Shown here: positions 26,914 to 37,744 of the stretch, in pieces
How positions within the stretch are numbered: position 1 is the first letter of the stretch
Layout of the letters: each line of letters starts with the position of its first letter
Assembly (NCBI RefSeq): GCF_013181195.1
Contig: NZ_SMZP01000006.1
Span: 310,001 to 374,000 of the forward strand
Direction: 5' to 3'
From: Caulobacter sp. RHG1
GTDB lineage: Bacteria; Pseudomonadota; Alphaproteobacteria; Caulobacterales; Caulobacteraceae
Length of the DNA stretch: 64,000 bases
The notes under the pieces: generated by a model
Seen by the model: only the letters and a program-made list of their open reading frames with translations
The model's database searches: none
Told to the model about the DNA's origin: nothing
Program-made: the position numbers and the translations under genes

Positions 26914-27333
26914 TTACCGCCCGGCCATCGCTGTGCGACGGATGCTCAGTTCGTCCAGCTGCGCGGCCTCGAAGGCGCCCAGCTTCTTGGCGGCGACGAT
27001 CTTGGCCTGCTCGGCCACGTGCTCGTACTTCTTGAGGTTCTCGAAGGCTTCGGAGAGGGCCTCGCGGGCGCCCACCTCTTCCAGCTGCGACTGCTCGACC
27101 TGCACGACCATGTCGGCGCGGCGGCGCTTGTAGCCCTCGCGATAGCCGATCATGTACCAGCCGGCCGACGCGTCGCCCTCGGCGTTCTTGGCCTCGGCCT
27201 CGGCTTCGGCGTCCAGCATGGTGATGCGCAGTTCAGCGGCCGTGCGGCGCTCGGTGATCTCGGCAAGGCGTTTCTGAAGGGTCTCGACCTCGTGGTTCGA
27301 GATGCGGATCAGCGAGGCGGCCCACTTGGTCAT
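26914..27333 (-). CDS. fliJ: Flagellar export protein FliJ
   Basis: 139 residues, almost entirely helical and rich in Glu, Ala and Lys, as expected for the coiled-coil FliJ that links the FliI ATPase ring to the FlhA export gate. Sequence similarity in this family is weak; the call rests on length, coiled-coil character and position immediately after fliI, with one base overlapping the fliI stop. Confidence 0.88.
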   Translation of the reverse strand: MTKWAASLIRISNHEVETLQKRLAEITERRTAAELRITMLDAEAEAEAKNAEGDASAGWYMIGYREGYKRRRADMVVQVEQSQLEEVGAREALSEAFENLKKYEHVAEQAKIVAAKKLGAFEAAQLDELSIRRTAMAGR

Positions 27334-28667
27334 CAGTACTCACTCTCGAGGATCTGCCCCAGATGACCGAAAGAGTCGTCCAGACTAGTTGCTTCTTCCT
27401 TATCCTGGCTGAGGAAAGCCTCGATTGCCGGGTTCAGGCGGATCGCGCGGTCGACCGTGGGGTCGGCCCCGGCGCGATAGGCGCCGATGCGGATCAGTTC
27501 TTCCATGTTGGCGTAGGCGGCCATGACCTGGCGCGCGCCCTTGACGATCTGGCGCTCGTGCGGGTGCTGGCAGCCCGGCATGGTCCGGCTGATCGACTTC
27601 AGCACGTTGATGGCCGGGAAGCGGCCGCGCTCGGCGATGGCCCGTTCCATGACGATGTGGCCGTCCAGGATACCGCGGGTGGCGTCGGCGATCGGCTCGT
27701 TGTGGTCGTCGCCGTCGACGAGGACGGTGAACAGGGCGGTGATCGGCGCGGCCGTGGTGCCGTCGGCGCGGATCGGCCCCGGACCGGCGCGCTCCAGCAG
27801 CTTGGGCAGCTCGGTGAAGACGGTGGGCGTATAGCCCTTGGTGGTCGGCGGCTCGCCGGCGGCCAGGCCGATCTCGCGCTGGGCCATGGCGAAGCGGGTC
27901 ACCGAGTCCATCAGGCACAGGACTTCCTGGTCCTGATCGCGCATATATTCGCTGATCGCCAGGGTCATGTAGGCGGCCTGGCGGCGGGTCAGGGCCGGTT
28001 CGTCCGAGGTGGCGACCACGACGACGGCGCGGCGCAGGCCTTCCTCGCCCAGGGTCTCTTCCACGAACTCGCGGACCTCGCGGCCCCGCTCGCCAATCAG
28101 GCCGACGACGACGGCGTCGCAGGTGGCTTCCTTGGCCAGCATCGACAGCAGCACCGACTTGCCGACGCCCGAGCCGGCGAAGATGCCTAAGCGCTGGCCG
28201 CGGCAGGTGGTGGTGAAGACGTTCATCGATCGCACGCCCAGATCCAGGCGCTCGCCCACCCGGCCGCGGGCGTGGGCCGGCGGCGGTGAGGTCTTCAGAG
28301 GATAGGGGATCTCGCCCTGCGGCAGCGGGCCCAGGCCGTCGATCGGCTCGCCGAAGGCGTTGATGATGCGGCCCAGCCAGGCCTTGGTCGGGCGGACGAC
28401 CGCGCCTTCCGGCACGATGCGGATCTCCGCGCCGGGGCCCACGCCCTCGACGGGGCCAAACGGCATCAGCAGGGCGCGGGTCTCGCGGAAGCCGACGACC
28501 TCGGCCGGCAGGGGCTTTTGGCCCAGGCGCTCGATCTCGACGCGGGCGCCGACCGACAGCCGGGTCAGACCGCCGCGCACCTCGATCAGCAGACCGTTCA
28601 CGGCGGCGACGCGGCCATAGATGGTCAGCGGATCGATACGTTCGACGGCGGCGATGAGACTGCGCAA
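27333..28667 (-). CDS. fliI: Flagellum-specific export ATPase FliI
   Basis: 444 residues, starting with TTG at 28667 behind AAGGAG. F1-beta-like fold: Walker A GIFAGSGVGKSVLL, Walker B region LCLMDSVTRFAMAQREIGLA, and the characteristic GEPPTTKGYTPTVFTELPKLLERAG segment. It energises unfolding and export of flagellar subunits at the cytoplasmic face. In Caulobacter fliIJ is an early, CtrA-dependent flagellar operon; the promoter gap holds TTAACC and TTAA half-sites and one GANTC site (GACTC), but not a full TTAA-N7-TTAA box. Confidence 0.97.
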   Translation of the reverse strand: MRSLIAAVERIDPLTIYGRVAAVNGLLIEVRGGLTRLSVGARVEIERLGQKPLPAEVVGFRETRALLMPFGPVEGVGPGAEIRIVPEGAVVRPTKAWLGRIINAFGEPIDGLGPLPQGEIPYPLKTSPPPAHARGRVGERLDLGVRSMNVFTTTCRGQRLGIFAGSGVGKSVLLSMLAKEATCDAVVVGLIGERGREVREFVEETLGEEGLRRAVVVVATSDEPALTRRQAAYMTLAISEYMRDQDQEVLCLMDSVTRFAMAQREIGLAAGEPPTTKGYTPTVFTELPKLLERAGPGPIRADGTTAAPITALFTVLVDGDDHNEPIADATRGILDGHIVMERAIAERGRFPAINVLKSISRTMPGCQHPHERQIVKGARQVMAAYANMEELIRIGAYRAGADPTVDRAIRLNPAIEAFLSQDKEEATSLDDSFGHLGQILESEY

Positions 28668-28733
28668 GGCGGCTCCTTAATGACCTGCGCAGACTCGGCG
28701 ATCGTGGTTAATCAGGTGTGAAACTGGCCATGG

Positions 28734-29717
28734 CTAAGGTGCGACCAATTGGTCGGTGAAGAACCGGACGACGGCGGCGTTGAAGTCCCGGTGGAAGGCC
28801 GCGCGGTCGAAGCCCGGCGCGCTGGCGCAGATCGCCCCGACCTCCGGCGCGGGCCTGGCGTTGCAGGGCGTCAGGAAGTCGAAATGCAGCGCCCCGGCCA
28901 CGACGCGATAGTCGTGCGGTCGGGGGAGGCTGCGATGCACGGCTTCGGCGTAATCGTCGCCGGGCAGGATCTCGTCGTCGGCCGCCTTCCATAGCTGCAC
29001 CGGGGCCTTGATCCCTTTCAGGCCGCCCTTGCCGAAGGTGAAGCCCAGGGCCGGGGCGGCCGAGACCACGGCCTTGATCCGGTCGTCGTGAACCCACCTG
29101 GCCGTCAGCGCCTCGGCGGGGATCGGCCGGCTGGCGGTCAGCTTGCAATCGAAATTGCCGGGGTGGGCGCGGCAGTGGGCGGGAACCTTGCCCAGATCCG
29201 GCTCGCCGCCGGCCGCCGCCAGCACCGTGAAGCCGCCCGACGAGAAACCGAACGCGCCGACCTTGCTCGGGTCGATATTGGCCTTCAGCGGCGAGGCCTC
29301 CAGCATCCAGCCGATCAGGGCCGACAGCGCCGCCGGACGGTCGCTCATCGCCGTGGCGCGGCTTTGGTCCTTGTAGTTGTCGCCGGGGTGGGTGAGGGCG
29401 GCGACCACGAAGCCAGCCTCCGCAAGAGCCTGGGCCGTGTCGGCGTGGCCGCCGAAGAAGCCGCCGTTGCCGTGCGACATGACGATCAGCGGCAGGTGCT
29501 CCCCCGTCACCGGCGCGCCGGCCGCGACGGTGTGACCCCAGGACCCGAAGCTCATCGGCGCCGGCGTCGCCGCGGTGGGATACCAGACCCCGACCTCGAC
29601 CGGCTGCCCCTCGGGGCGGGGCTCGTGCAGCAGCATGAACCCGGCGTTGGCGGCGAACGCCGGGGAGGAGACGGCGCTCGCCGCCAGGGCGGCGACGAGG
29701 AGATGACGGAGCGACAT
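28734..29717 (-). CDS. Exported alpha/beta hydrolase (dienelactone hydrolase-like)
   Basis: 327 residues with a signal peptide ending SSPAFAAN. Nucleophile elbow GFSSGG within VGAFGFSSGGFTVLA, oxyanion region VMSHGNGGFFGGH, and a late His in VVAGALHFDFL. The pattern is that of the predicted dienelactone hydrolase/PAF-acetylhydrolase-like group. GAAGGGCC precedes the ATG. Divergent from the LytTR regulator, which could control it. Confidence 0.82.
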   Translation of the reverse strand: MSLRHLLVAALAASAVSSPAFAANAGFMLLHEPRPEGQPVEVGVWYPTAATPAPMSFGSWGHTVAAGAPVTGEHLPLIVMSHGNGGFFGGHADTAQALAEAGFVVAALTHPGDNYKDQSRATAMSDRPAALSALIGWMLEASPLKANIDPSKVGAFGFSSGGFTVLAAAGGEPDLGKVPAHCRAHPGNFDCKLTASRPIPAEALTARWVHDDRIKAVVSAAPALGFTFGKGGLKGIKAPVQLWKAADDEILPGDDYAEAVHRSLPRPHDYRVVAGALHFDFLTPCNARPAPEVGAICASAPGFDRAAFHRDFNAAVVRFFTDQLVAP

Positions 29718-29839
29718 GACGGCCCTTCAGCGAATGACGATGACCTCGCTGTGACCGCCGCCGGTCCCCTTCGCCACGCTGCATGCGGGAATGGGCGAAT
29801 GGGTTCGCGGACGGGCGAACGGCCGCTATACCTCGCCGG

Positions 29840-30622
29840 ATGACCGCCCACGCTTCCAAGCCGCCGCTGCTGGGGACCGCTCGCGAATGGGCGATCGACC
29901 TCGCCGTGGCCGTGGGGATCGGCGTGCTGCTGGGGCTGATGGGGCCGTTCGGCAGCTTCTTCAACGGCGGTCCCCTGGTGCGGATCACCTATTGGGTGGC
30001 CAGCATCGCCTGCGGGATGATGCTGTCTGGCGTGCTGGCCCGGCTGGCGGGCGCGGGCGCGCGGCGTATCGGGGCGCCGGACTGGACGATCGTACCGTTC
30101 GTCATCCTGATCGGCAGCGCTATTCAGGCCCCGCCGCTGCGCCTGGTCGCCGTCGCCCTGTGGCCGCTGATCGAGACGGCCGTGTCGCCGCTGGCCTGGT
30201 ACGGCCAGTGTGTGGCGATCGCGACGCCGGTCGTCGTGGCCTACTACTTCATCCGCGTGCGCTCACGTGTGCATGCGCCCGCGCGCGAGGGGCTGGTCCC
30301 GGTCGAGGCCGCGACGCCCGCCGCCGATCCGGGCGCGGTGCTCTATCTGAAGATGGAGGACCACTATGTCCGGGTCCGGACCGAGCACGGCTCGCGACTG
30401 GAGATGGGGCCGCTGGCGCGAGTGACGGCGGGGCTGTCGGGCGTCGAGGGGCTGCAGGTCCACCGCTCGTGGTGGGTGGCGCGGCGGGCGATCCAGGGCG
30501 TCGAGCGCGATGGCCGAAACCTGCGGCTGCGCTTGACGGACGGCCAGACGGCCCCGGTCAGCCGCGCCTCCGTGGCCAAACTGCGCGCCGCCGGTTGGCT
30601 GGCCGCAGAAAATCCCGCCTGA
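29840..30622 (+). CDS. LytTR-domain membrane regulator
   Basis: 260 residues from the ATG at 29840; an in-frame ATG at 29783 would add 19 residues and neither has a clear ribosome site. Four membrane helices occupy about 15-145. The C-terminal LytTR DNA-binding domain (about 165-258) reads AVLYLKMEDHYVRVRTEHGS ... LQVHRSWWVARRAIQGVERDG. A membrane-tethered LytTR regulator of this form senses a signal in or at the membrane; the divergent hydrolase gene is a candidate target. Confidence 0.85.
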   Translation: MTAHASKPPLLGTAREWAIDLAVAVGIGVLLGLMGPFGSFFNGGPLVRITYWVASIACGMMLSGVLARLAGAGARRIGAPDWTIVPFVILIGSAIQAPPLRLVAVALWPLIETAVSPLAWYGQCVAIATPVVVAYYFIRVRSRVHAPAREGLVPVEAATPAADPGAVLYLKMEDHYVRVRTEHGSRLEMGPLARVTAGLSGVEGLQVHRSWWVARRAIQGVERDGRNLRLRLTDGQTAPVSRASVAKLRAAGWLAAENPA

Positions 30623-31053
30623 AGGCCTGCGGCCGGCTGTCGCGGCCTGCGCCAACGGTTCAGCTTGGCCGCGGAAATCGTCCGTCCAGAGCTTGAGTAT
30701 GGCGTTCAAATTCCCGCGACGGAACGCCGCAATCGCGCCGCAAAGATGACCGCCGATTGAACTTTGCCTTACTCGCGTAACGGCGTTCCAACCGCTTTGT
30801 GGGCACGGATTTAACGTCTTTGCGTTGGTTAACGAGAGCGCCGGAGGGGCCCCCTGCGACGCGTGCGACCAATGTGACCAAGGGCTCTCCGCCCGCTTGC
30901 ACCCGATTCGCAAATCATATTAACCATTCGACCAACGGAAACATTCACCATTAACCAGTCTTAAATTAACTCTCCGGCACACTGGCCGCAGGGTTTAGAG
31001 GCGGACTTCCGCCATAAGACGTTCGAATGCGCCAGATTGGCGCGGAGGGGCTC
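30623..31053. promoter_or_regulatory. ctrA upstream regulatory region
   Basis: About 430 bases with no credible gene. It holds one GANTC methylation site (GATTC, 30905-30909), as expected for the CcrM/GcrA-controlled ctrA P1 promoter. CtrA-type half-sites TTAA(C) occur at 30920-30923 (ATTAACCATTC), 30951-30954, 30961-30964 and 30966-30969, with further TTAAC at 30811 and 30829. The promoter assignments are by analogy with C. crescentus; exact start sites cannot be read. Confidence 0.7.
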
Positions 31054-31749
31054 ATGCGCGTACTGTTGATCGAGGATGACAGCGCGACGGCGCAGACCAT
31101 CGAACTGATGCTGAAGTCTGAGGGCTTCAACGTCTATACGACGGATCTGGGTGAGGAAGGCGTCGATCTGGGCAAGATCTACGACTACGATCTCATCCTG
31201 CTCGACCTTAACCTTCCCGACATGAGCGGCATCGATGTTCTGCGCACCCTGCGGGTCGCGAAGATCAACACGCCGATCATGATCCTGTCGGGCTCGTCTG
31301 AAATCGACACGAAGGTGAAGACCTTCTCGGGCGGCGCCGACGACTACATGACCAAGCCGTTCCACAAGGACGAGATGATCGCCCGCATCCACGCGGTGGT
31401 CCGTCGTTCGAAGGGTCACGCGCAATCGGTCATCAAGACCGGCGACATCATCGTCAATCTGGACGCCAAGACGGTCGAAGTGAACGGCAACCGCGTTCAC
31501 CTGACCGGCAAAGAGTACCAGATGCTCGAGCTGCTCTCCCTGCGTAAGGGCACGACCCTGACCAAGGAAATGTTCCTGAACCACCTGTACGGCGGCATGG
31601 ACGAGCCTGAGCTGAAGATCATCGACGTCTTCATCTGCAAGCTGCGCAAGAAGCTGGCGGCCTCGGCCCACGGCAAGCACCACATCGAGACGGTCTGGGG
31701 CCGCGGCTACGTGCTGCGCGACCCGAACGAGGCGGTCAACGCCGCCTAG
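31054..31749 (+). CDS. ctrA: Cell-cycle master response regulator CtrA
   Basis: 231 residues from the ATG at 31054, preceded by GGAGGGG; an upstream in-frame ATG at 31027 is not the start. OmpR-type: receiver domain 1-120 with phosphoacceptor Asp51 (LILLDLNLPDMSG) and Lys in YMTKPF, then a winged-helix domain (TGKEYQMLELLSLRKG ... IIDVFICKLRKKL). The sequence is almost identical to C. crescentus CtrA as remembered. It ends Asn-Ala-Ala, the ClpXP-type degron. It activates and represses cell-cycle genes and silences the replication origin. Confidence 0.99.
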   Translation: MRVLLIEDDSATAQTIELMLKSEGFNVYTTDLGEEGVDLGKIYDYDLILLDLNLPDMSGIDVLRTLRVAKINTPIMILSGSSEIDTKVKTFSGGADDYMTKPFHKDEMIARIHAVVRRSKGHAQSVIKTGDIIVNLDAKTVEVNGNRVHLTGKEYQMLELLSLRKGTTLTKEMFLNHLYGGMDEPELKIIDVFICKLRKKLAASAHGKHHIETVWGRGYVLRDPNEAVNAA

Positions 31750-31790
31750 GTCTCCAAGACCAGTAAGCGTAAAAGTTCCGCGTACCCAGA

Positions 31791-31820
31791 AACGCCCACC
31801 GGCAACGGTGGGCGTTTTCG
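31791..31820 (+). terminator. Terminator of ctrA
   Basis: Eleven-base perfect arms AACGCCCACCG/CGGTGGGCGTT with a GCAA loop, ending in TTTTCG, 42 bases after the ctrA stop. Confidence 0.88.
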
Positions 31821-32009
31821 CAATTGGATCATATGGTTACGGTTGGGCCGCCGCGGCGCCGTTAACCATGTCCGTGACAAAACGCCCGAAGCGCCGAATA
31901 GTCCTTGCCGTGCGGAGCATGGCCGACCATGTTCCGGCGCGACGATTGCTGGGGGGCTACCCAGCCGTGTCATTTTGACTTGCGCGGCATCGACACCGAC
32001 GGGGGCACG

Positions 32010-33386
32010 ATGCAGGAATTTGATCCGCGCCGCAGCGCGACGCGCTGGGCGCCGAGGGTTTTCACCGCCGTCGCCGGCATGGCCGCTCTGGGCCTGGGGT
32101 GGAAGCTGACCGCCGAGGACGCCAAGACGCCGTCCACCGAGCGTGCGGCTCTGGACCCGGCCGCCCTGGTCGCCCTGCAGCACGTGGCCTTCGCCAGCGC
32201 CGAGGCCCAGCCCGGCTTCGAGCGTCCCGAGAACATCGCCGTCAAGGTGCGCCCGGGCGAGACCCTGCAAGGCGCCGTGCAGCGCGCCGGGGTCGCCCCG
32301 GAAGAGGCGCAAGCCGTCGTCGCCACGCTCCAGGGCGCGATCGACACCGTCAACATCAAGGCCGGCATGGCCTTCGAGGCCGCCATCGCCCAGCGCCGCG
32401 GCCAGCGTGGTCCGGTCCGCCTGGTCGGCCTGTCGATGCGCACCAGCCCCAACTCGACCCTGACCGTCTCGCGCACCTTCGACGGCGCCTTGCGCCTGCG
32501 CGAGCTGGAGGAAAAGGTCCGCGACGAGCAGAAGGTCGCCTGCGGCGCCATGAACGGCTCGTTCTACGAGAGCGTGGCGAGCGTCGGCGGCACCCCGGCC
32601 GTGATCAGCCAGGCGGCCAAGCTGTTCTCGCACAAGATCGACTTCTCGCGCGACATTCGCGAGGGCGACAAGTTCTGCCTCGTGTTCGGCCGCAAGGTCA
32701 CCGAGAGCGGTCGCACCATCGAGGCCGGCGATCTGGAATATGCCGAGGTCAAGGGCCAGAAGTTCTACGCCTTCGACCGCAAGGGCGAGGACAAGAGCCA
32801 GTTCTTCGACGAGACCGGCAAGAACATCAAAGGCTTCCTGCTGCGCACCCCGGTCGATGGCGCGCGCATCACCTCGACCTTCGGCGCGCGTCGCCACCCG
32901 ATCCTGGGCTTCAACCGCGCCCACAAGGGCGTGGACTTCGGGGCCGGCACGGGCACCCCGATCCTGGCCGCCGGCGACGGCGTCGTGCTGGAAGCCCGCC
33001 GCTGGAGCGGCTACGGCAACTGGCTGCGCATCCGCCACGCCAACCAGTGGGACACCGGCTACGCTCACATCTCGCGCTACGCTCCCGGCATCAAGGCCGG
33101 CACGCGCGTGCGCCAGGGCCAGGTCGTGGCCTATGTCGGCTCGACCGGCATGTCGACCGGCCCGCACCTGCACTACGAAGTCTGGCTGAACGGCCAGCGG
33201 GTCAATCCGATCGGCGCCAAGGTCCCGCAGGGCACCATCCTGGGCGGCGCGGAGCTGGCCGCGTTCAAGTCGCAGAAAGCCCGTATCGACCGCATGCTGG
33301 CGTCCGGCGGCGAGCCCGTCAGCGGCGACGACACCCCCAAGCTGGCCATGGCCGACATCGAGCAGGCCAAGAGCAAGCTGCGCTAG
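32010..33386 (+). CDS. M23 (LytM) family peptidoglycan endopeptidase
   Basis: 458 residues from the ATG at 32010, behind GGGGG. One N-terminal membrane helix or uncleaved signal (about 17-35), a middle beta-rich region (RPGETLQGAVQRAGV), and a C-terminal peptidase domain with the zinc motifs HKGVDFG and HLHYEVW complete, so it is likely catalytic. Such enzymes cleave peptide cross-links during growth and division. A CtrA-type half-site TTAACCAT lies at 31862-31869, 140 bases upstream. Confidence 0.93.
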   Translation: MQEFDPRRSATRWAPRVFTAVAGMAALGLGWKLTAEDAKTPSTERAALDPAALVALQHVAFASAEAQPGFERPENIAVKVRPGETLQGAVQRAGVAPEEAQAVVATLQGAIDTVNIKAGMAFEAAIAQRRGQRGPVRLVGLSMRTSPNSTLTVSRTFDGALRLRELEEKVRDEQKVACGAMNGSFYESVASVGGTPAVISQAAKLFSHKIDFSRDIREGDKFCLVFGRKVTESGRTIEAGDLEYAEVKGQKFYAFDRKGEDKSQFFDETGKNIKGFLLRTPVDGARITSTFGARRHPILGFNRAHKGVDFGAGTGTPILAAGDGVVLEARRWSGYGNWLRIRHANQWDTGYAHISRYAPGIKAGTRVRQGQVVAYVGSTGMSTGPHLHYEVWLNGQRVNPIGAKVPQGTILGGAELAAFKSQKARIDRMLASGGEPVSGDDTPKLAMADIEQAKSKLR

Positions 33387-33428
33387 GCATAAAGGTCGAT
33401 CCGACCGGGATCTTTCGAGGGGCGCGAC

Positions 33429-33794
33429 ATGCTGGCGATACTGATAGCGGCCTCCCTGGCCGCCTCGGCGGCCCCTGAGACCCTGGCTGGCGACTGGGTC
33501 GTCGACCTGACGCCCAGCGCCAGCGCTGCGCCCTATCTGAAGGCCATGAGCCTGACCCTGGCGGCCGATGGCACGGTGACGGGCAGCTTCTACGATAGCG
33601 ACATCCAGGCCGGCCGCTGGAAGGCCTCCAAGGGCCGCACCTGCGTCAGTTTCCGCACGACCGACGGCAAGGGTCCCTACCATACCGCCGCCTGCCTCGA
33701 CGCCGGGCGGCTGACCGGCCAGACCTGGGCCGAGCATCGGAACTTCGTCTTCGTCTGGGACGCGCGCCGCGTCCCTCCTGCGGCGAGCCAGTAA
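33429..33794 (+). CDS. Hypothetical secreted protein
   Basis: 121 residues with a short signal peptide (about 1-17, MLAILIAASLAASAAP). The body alternates beta-strand-like segments (GDWVVDLTPSAS, MSLTLAADGTVTGSFYDSDIQAGRW, CVSFRTTDGKGPYHTAACLDAGRLTGQTW) with two cysteines, suggesting a small lipocalin-like or beta-barrel domain. It follows the M23 gene by 42 bases and could share its transcript. I cannot assign a function. Confidence 0.72.
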   Translation: MLAILIAASLAASAAPETLAGDWVVDLTPSASAAPYLKAMSLTLAADGTVTGSFYDSDIQAGRWKASKGRTCVSFRTTDGKGPYHTAACLDAGRLTGQTWAEHRNFVFVWDARRVPPAASQ

Positions 33795-33876
33795 TCAGGG
33801 CCAGGGGGAGTTGGCCTGATGCAGACACCGCCGGCGTCCGCAATGGGCGGTGAGCGGACGCTGCCCCACGGCCTGT

Positions 33877-34263
33877 TCAGCGCCTCTCGCGAACGAAGAG
33901 CACCGTTTCGTTCAACATCCCAGTCGAAGTCCGGTCATACTGGGCGTGGATGCTCCGCATGAGCATCGGACCATCTCCGACGCTTCCGGTCACATCGAAT
34001 GTGCATGCCCAGACCCCGTAGTGGGGCTCGCAGCGCACGTTGGAGATAGATGCCAGAGAAGCGCTAGCTCCCTCCTGACCGGCACGGAGACTGAAAAGCT
34101 TGCCGTAGGACAACCGATCGGACTGGGGCCAATGAGATTGAACATAGTCCCTCACTTCGGCTTCGGTCGGTCGAGGGGATAAGTTGCTGACAGGCGCGCG
34201 CGTGGTGCATCCGGTAAGGAGGCTCAGAATACATCCAGAGACGGCCGGCAATTTCCGGAGCAT
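33877..34263 (-). CDS. Hypothetical lipoprotein
   Basis: 128 residues from the ATG at 34263, which has GAAGGTGG upstream; a GTG at 34281 is an alternative. The lipobox LLTGC lies at about 15-19. The mature part has a helical segment (TEAEVRDYVQSHWPQSDRLSYG) and a beta-rich end with two further Cys (VRCEPHYGVWACTFDV). No family recognised. Lower GC than the flanking genes, like its neighbour at 34434. Confidence 0.6.
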   Translation of the reverse strand: MLRKLPAVSGCILSLLTGCTTRAPVSNLSPRPTEAEVRDYVQSHWPQSDRLSYGKLFSLRAGQEGASASLASISNVRCEPHYGVWACTFDVTGSVGDGPMLMRSIHAQYDRTSTGMLNETVLFVRERR

Positions 34264-34433
34264 CGTCGCCACCACCTTCACAAAGCGAGTTCTATCGACG
34301 CCTGCACGTGACCGGGGTCATTCTCGCATCTTGTATGTCAGCCGTACCAACATTTAGGCGGACGTCGGAAACGTCCGCAACCGGGGGGTGAGCGGATATT
34401 GTACGCGGACGATAGACCGGTAGTTTGGTCGCA

Positions 34434-34892
34434 ATGGCTTCGCTTCGCATCCCGACCATCGTCGCCTTGGCTCTCGCAAGCTCGATCCTCGCTGCGTGTC
34501 AGCAAGGCGTAAAAATAGAAGTGCATGGCGCTCCCGCCGAACCAACTTTCATGCTCGCAAGGCCGCGCGCTCTTGGGTTCGCCGACGGCGCACCGGGCAT
34601 GTTGGAGGTAAGGCAAGTACTGGAAGGGAAAGATCAGACGGTCTGGCTGGTACGCGTCGAAGACATGGCCAGCCTGAGGTTGCCAGCCTCCATTCAATAC
34701 GGTCGCGCCACACCGGGCATCATCGAAGTTGTAGCGCCGAAGCCGCTTGTGGAGGGGGCGATCTATTCGGTCAGCGCGTCAGGAGGTGGCGTCCTGGGAG
34801 GCTCCCTCTTCAAGATCACCCACGGTAGGCTCATAAGCGTCCCGGGGCTTGGGGACGGACCCTTGAAAAGAATTGAGATGATGTCTCGGTAG
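34434..34892 (+). CDS. Hypothetical lipoprotein
   Basis: 152 residues from the ATG at 34434. Signal peptide with lipobox LAAC at about 18-21. The mature protein is a short beta-rich domain (VRQVLEGKDQTVWLVRVEDMASL, GRATPGIIEVVAPKPLVEGAIYSVSASG). Divergent from the other small lipoprotein gene and, like it, lower in GC than the surrounding sequence. Function unknown. Confidence 0.6.
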   Translation: MASLRIPTIVALALASSILAACQQGVKIEVHGAPAEPTFMLARPRALGFADGAPGMLEVRQVLEGKDQTVWLVRVEDMASLRLPASIQYGRATPGIIEVVAPKPLVEGAIYSVSASGGGVLGGSLFKITHGRLISVPGLGDGPLKRIEMMSR

Positions 34893-34981
34893 GCGCCAAG
34901 CTAAGCGCATCACCAGTGTCCGCAACGGGTCGAAGTCGGTCCTTGGCGACGGTGCTGGAGTGGGCGTCTGCGCCGCCGCCG

Positions 34982-36520
<1,539 letters not shown>

Positions 36521-36816
36521 CGTGACCGAAATCCTTGCTGACGCCGAAAAGTCCTGGCGCGGCGGCGACAAAACAAAACATCGATATCAGTGAGGCTTGG
36601 CGTTCGTGAACAACCTTGAGCAGATTTTCGAAAAGACTTGTCACGCTTGCTGGGTCGCTCCCAAATCTCACAGAATGTGGGACCAAGAACGGCGTTATCC
36701 ATGATTTGTCCGACGAATATTGCCAGGCCGGTGTCTCATCATTGGCAGCGCAGTCATTGAAGCTCGGGAGCGCACGGCCTAGAAGCAGCGCTTGCGCCCC
36801 TGAAGCGAGCCCGCGT

Positions 36817-37740
36817 TTGTCCTCTCCTCGCCCGACCCTCTACACGGACCGCCGCTTCGTCATCGGCATGGCCGTGCTGTGCTGCTTCCTGTGGGGCAGC
36901 GCCTTTCCGGCGATCAAGGGCGGTTACGCCCTGCTGCATGTGGCCAAGAGCGACACCGCCGCCCAGATGCTGTTCGCCGGCTGGCGCTTCCTGGCGGCCG
37001 GTCTGATCCTGCTGGTGCTGGCCGCCGTGGGGCGCAAGGCGCTGATCCCGCCCCGCGACCAGATCGCCAAGGTCGTGGGCCTGGGCGTCTTCCAGACGAC
37101 CCTGCAGTACGTCTTCTTCTATGTCGGCCTGGCCCACGCCACCGGCGTGAAGTCGTCGATCATGAACGCCACGGGCGCGTTCTTCGGCGTGATCCTGGCC
37201 CATTTCCTCTACGCCAACGATCGCCTGAACCGCCGCAAGGTGCTGGGTTGCCTGCTGGGCTTCGCCGGCGTGGTGGTCGTCAATCTTGGGGGGAAGGGGC
37301 TGGACTTCGACTTCACCCTGCTGGGCGAGGGCTTCGTGGTCATCGCCGCCTTCGTGCTGGCTGCCGCCTCGATCTGGGGCAAGACCATCTCGCAGAAGAT
37401 GGACCCCATGGTGATGACCGGCTGGCAGCTCGGAATCGGCGGCCTGGGCCTGCTGGCCATCGGCTATGTCGGCGGCGGGGCGCTGCACGGGTTCGACATC
37501 CGCTCGCTGGGCCTGTTGGCCTATATGGCGGCCCTGTCGGCGGCGGCTTTCGCGCTGTGGAGTCTCTTGCTGAAGCACAATCCGGTCGGGCTGCTGGCGG
37601 TGTTCAACTTCCTGATCCCGGTGTTCGGCGTGCTGCTGTCGGCGCTGTTCCTGCACGAGCCGGTGCTGGCCTGGAAGAACGCCGCCGCCCTGGTGCTGGT
37701 GTGCGGCGGCATCTGGCTGGTGACGCGGAAGGCGCCTTGA
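36817..37740 (+). CDS. DMT-family (EamA) transporter
   Basis: 307 residues from a TTG at 36817, giving the usual size of the family; the frame stays open to an ATG at 36616 but that stretch lacks typical codon use. Ten membrane helices in two EamA repeats (FVIGMAVLCCFLWGSAFPAIK ... and VIAAFVLAAASIWGKTISQK ...). Such transporters export metabolites or amino acids; substrate unreadable. The 296 bases before the gene hold no other feature that I can support and look lower in GC. Confidence 0.85.
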   Translation: MSSPRPTLYTDRRFVIGMAVLCCFLWGSAFPAIKGGYALLHVAKSDTAAQMLFAGWRFLAAGLILLVLAAVGRKALIPPRDQIAKVVGLGVFQTTLQYVFFYVGLAHATGVKSSIMNATGAFFGVILAHFLYANDRLNRRKVLGCLLGFAGVVVVNLGGKGLDFDFTLLGEGFVVIAAFVLAAASIWGKTISQKMDPMVMTGWQLGIGGLGLLAIGYVGGGALHGFDIRSLGLLAYMAALSAAAFALWSLLLKHNPVGLLAVFNFLIPVFGVLLSALFLHEPVLAWKNAAALVLVCGGIWLVTRKAP

Positions 37741-37744
37741 AGAT

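Noticed and set aside
28668..28733. Full CtrA box upstream of fliI
   Set aside because: TTAA half-sites are present but spaced by about 26 bases rather than seven, so only half-sites can be claimed.
31746..33737. 663-codon open frame on the minus strand
   Set aside because: Antisense to the M23 peptidase gene and runs through the ctrA terminator region.
36616..36816. N-terminal extension of the DMT transporter from ATG 36616
   Set aside because: Gives an atypical 67-residue hydrophilic leader on a family that starts at its first helix; codon use differs from the rest. A TTG at 36817 fits the usual length.
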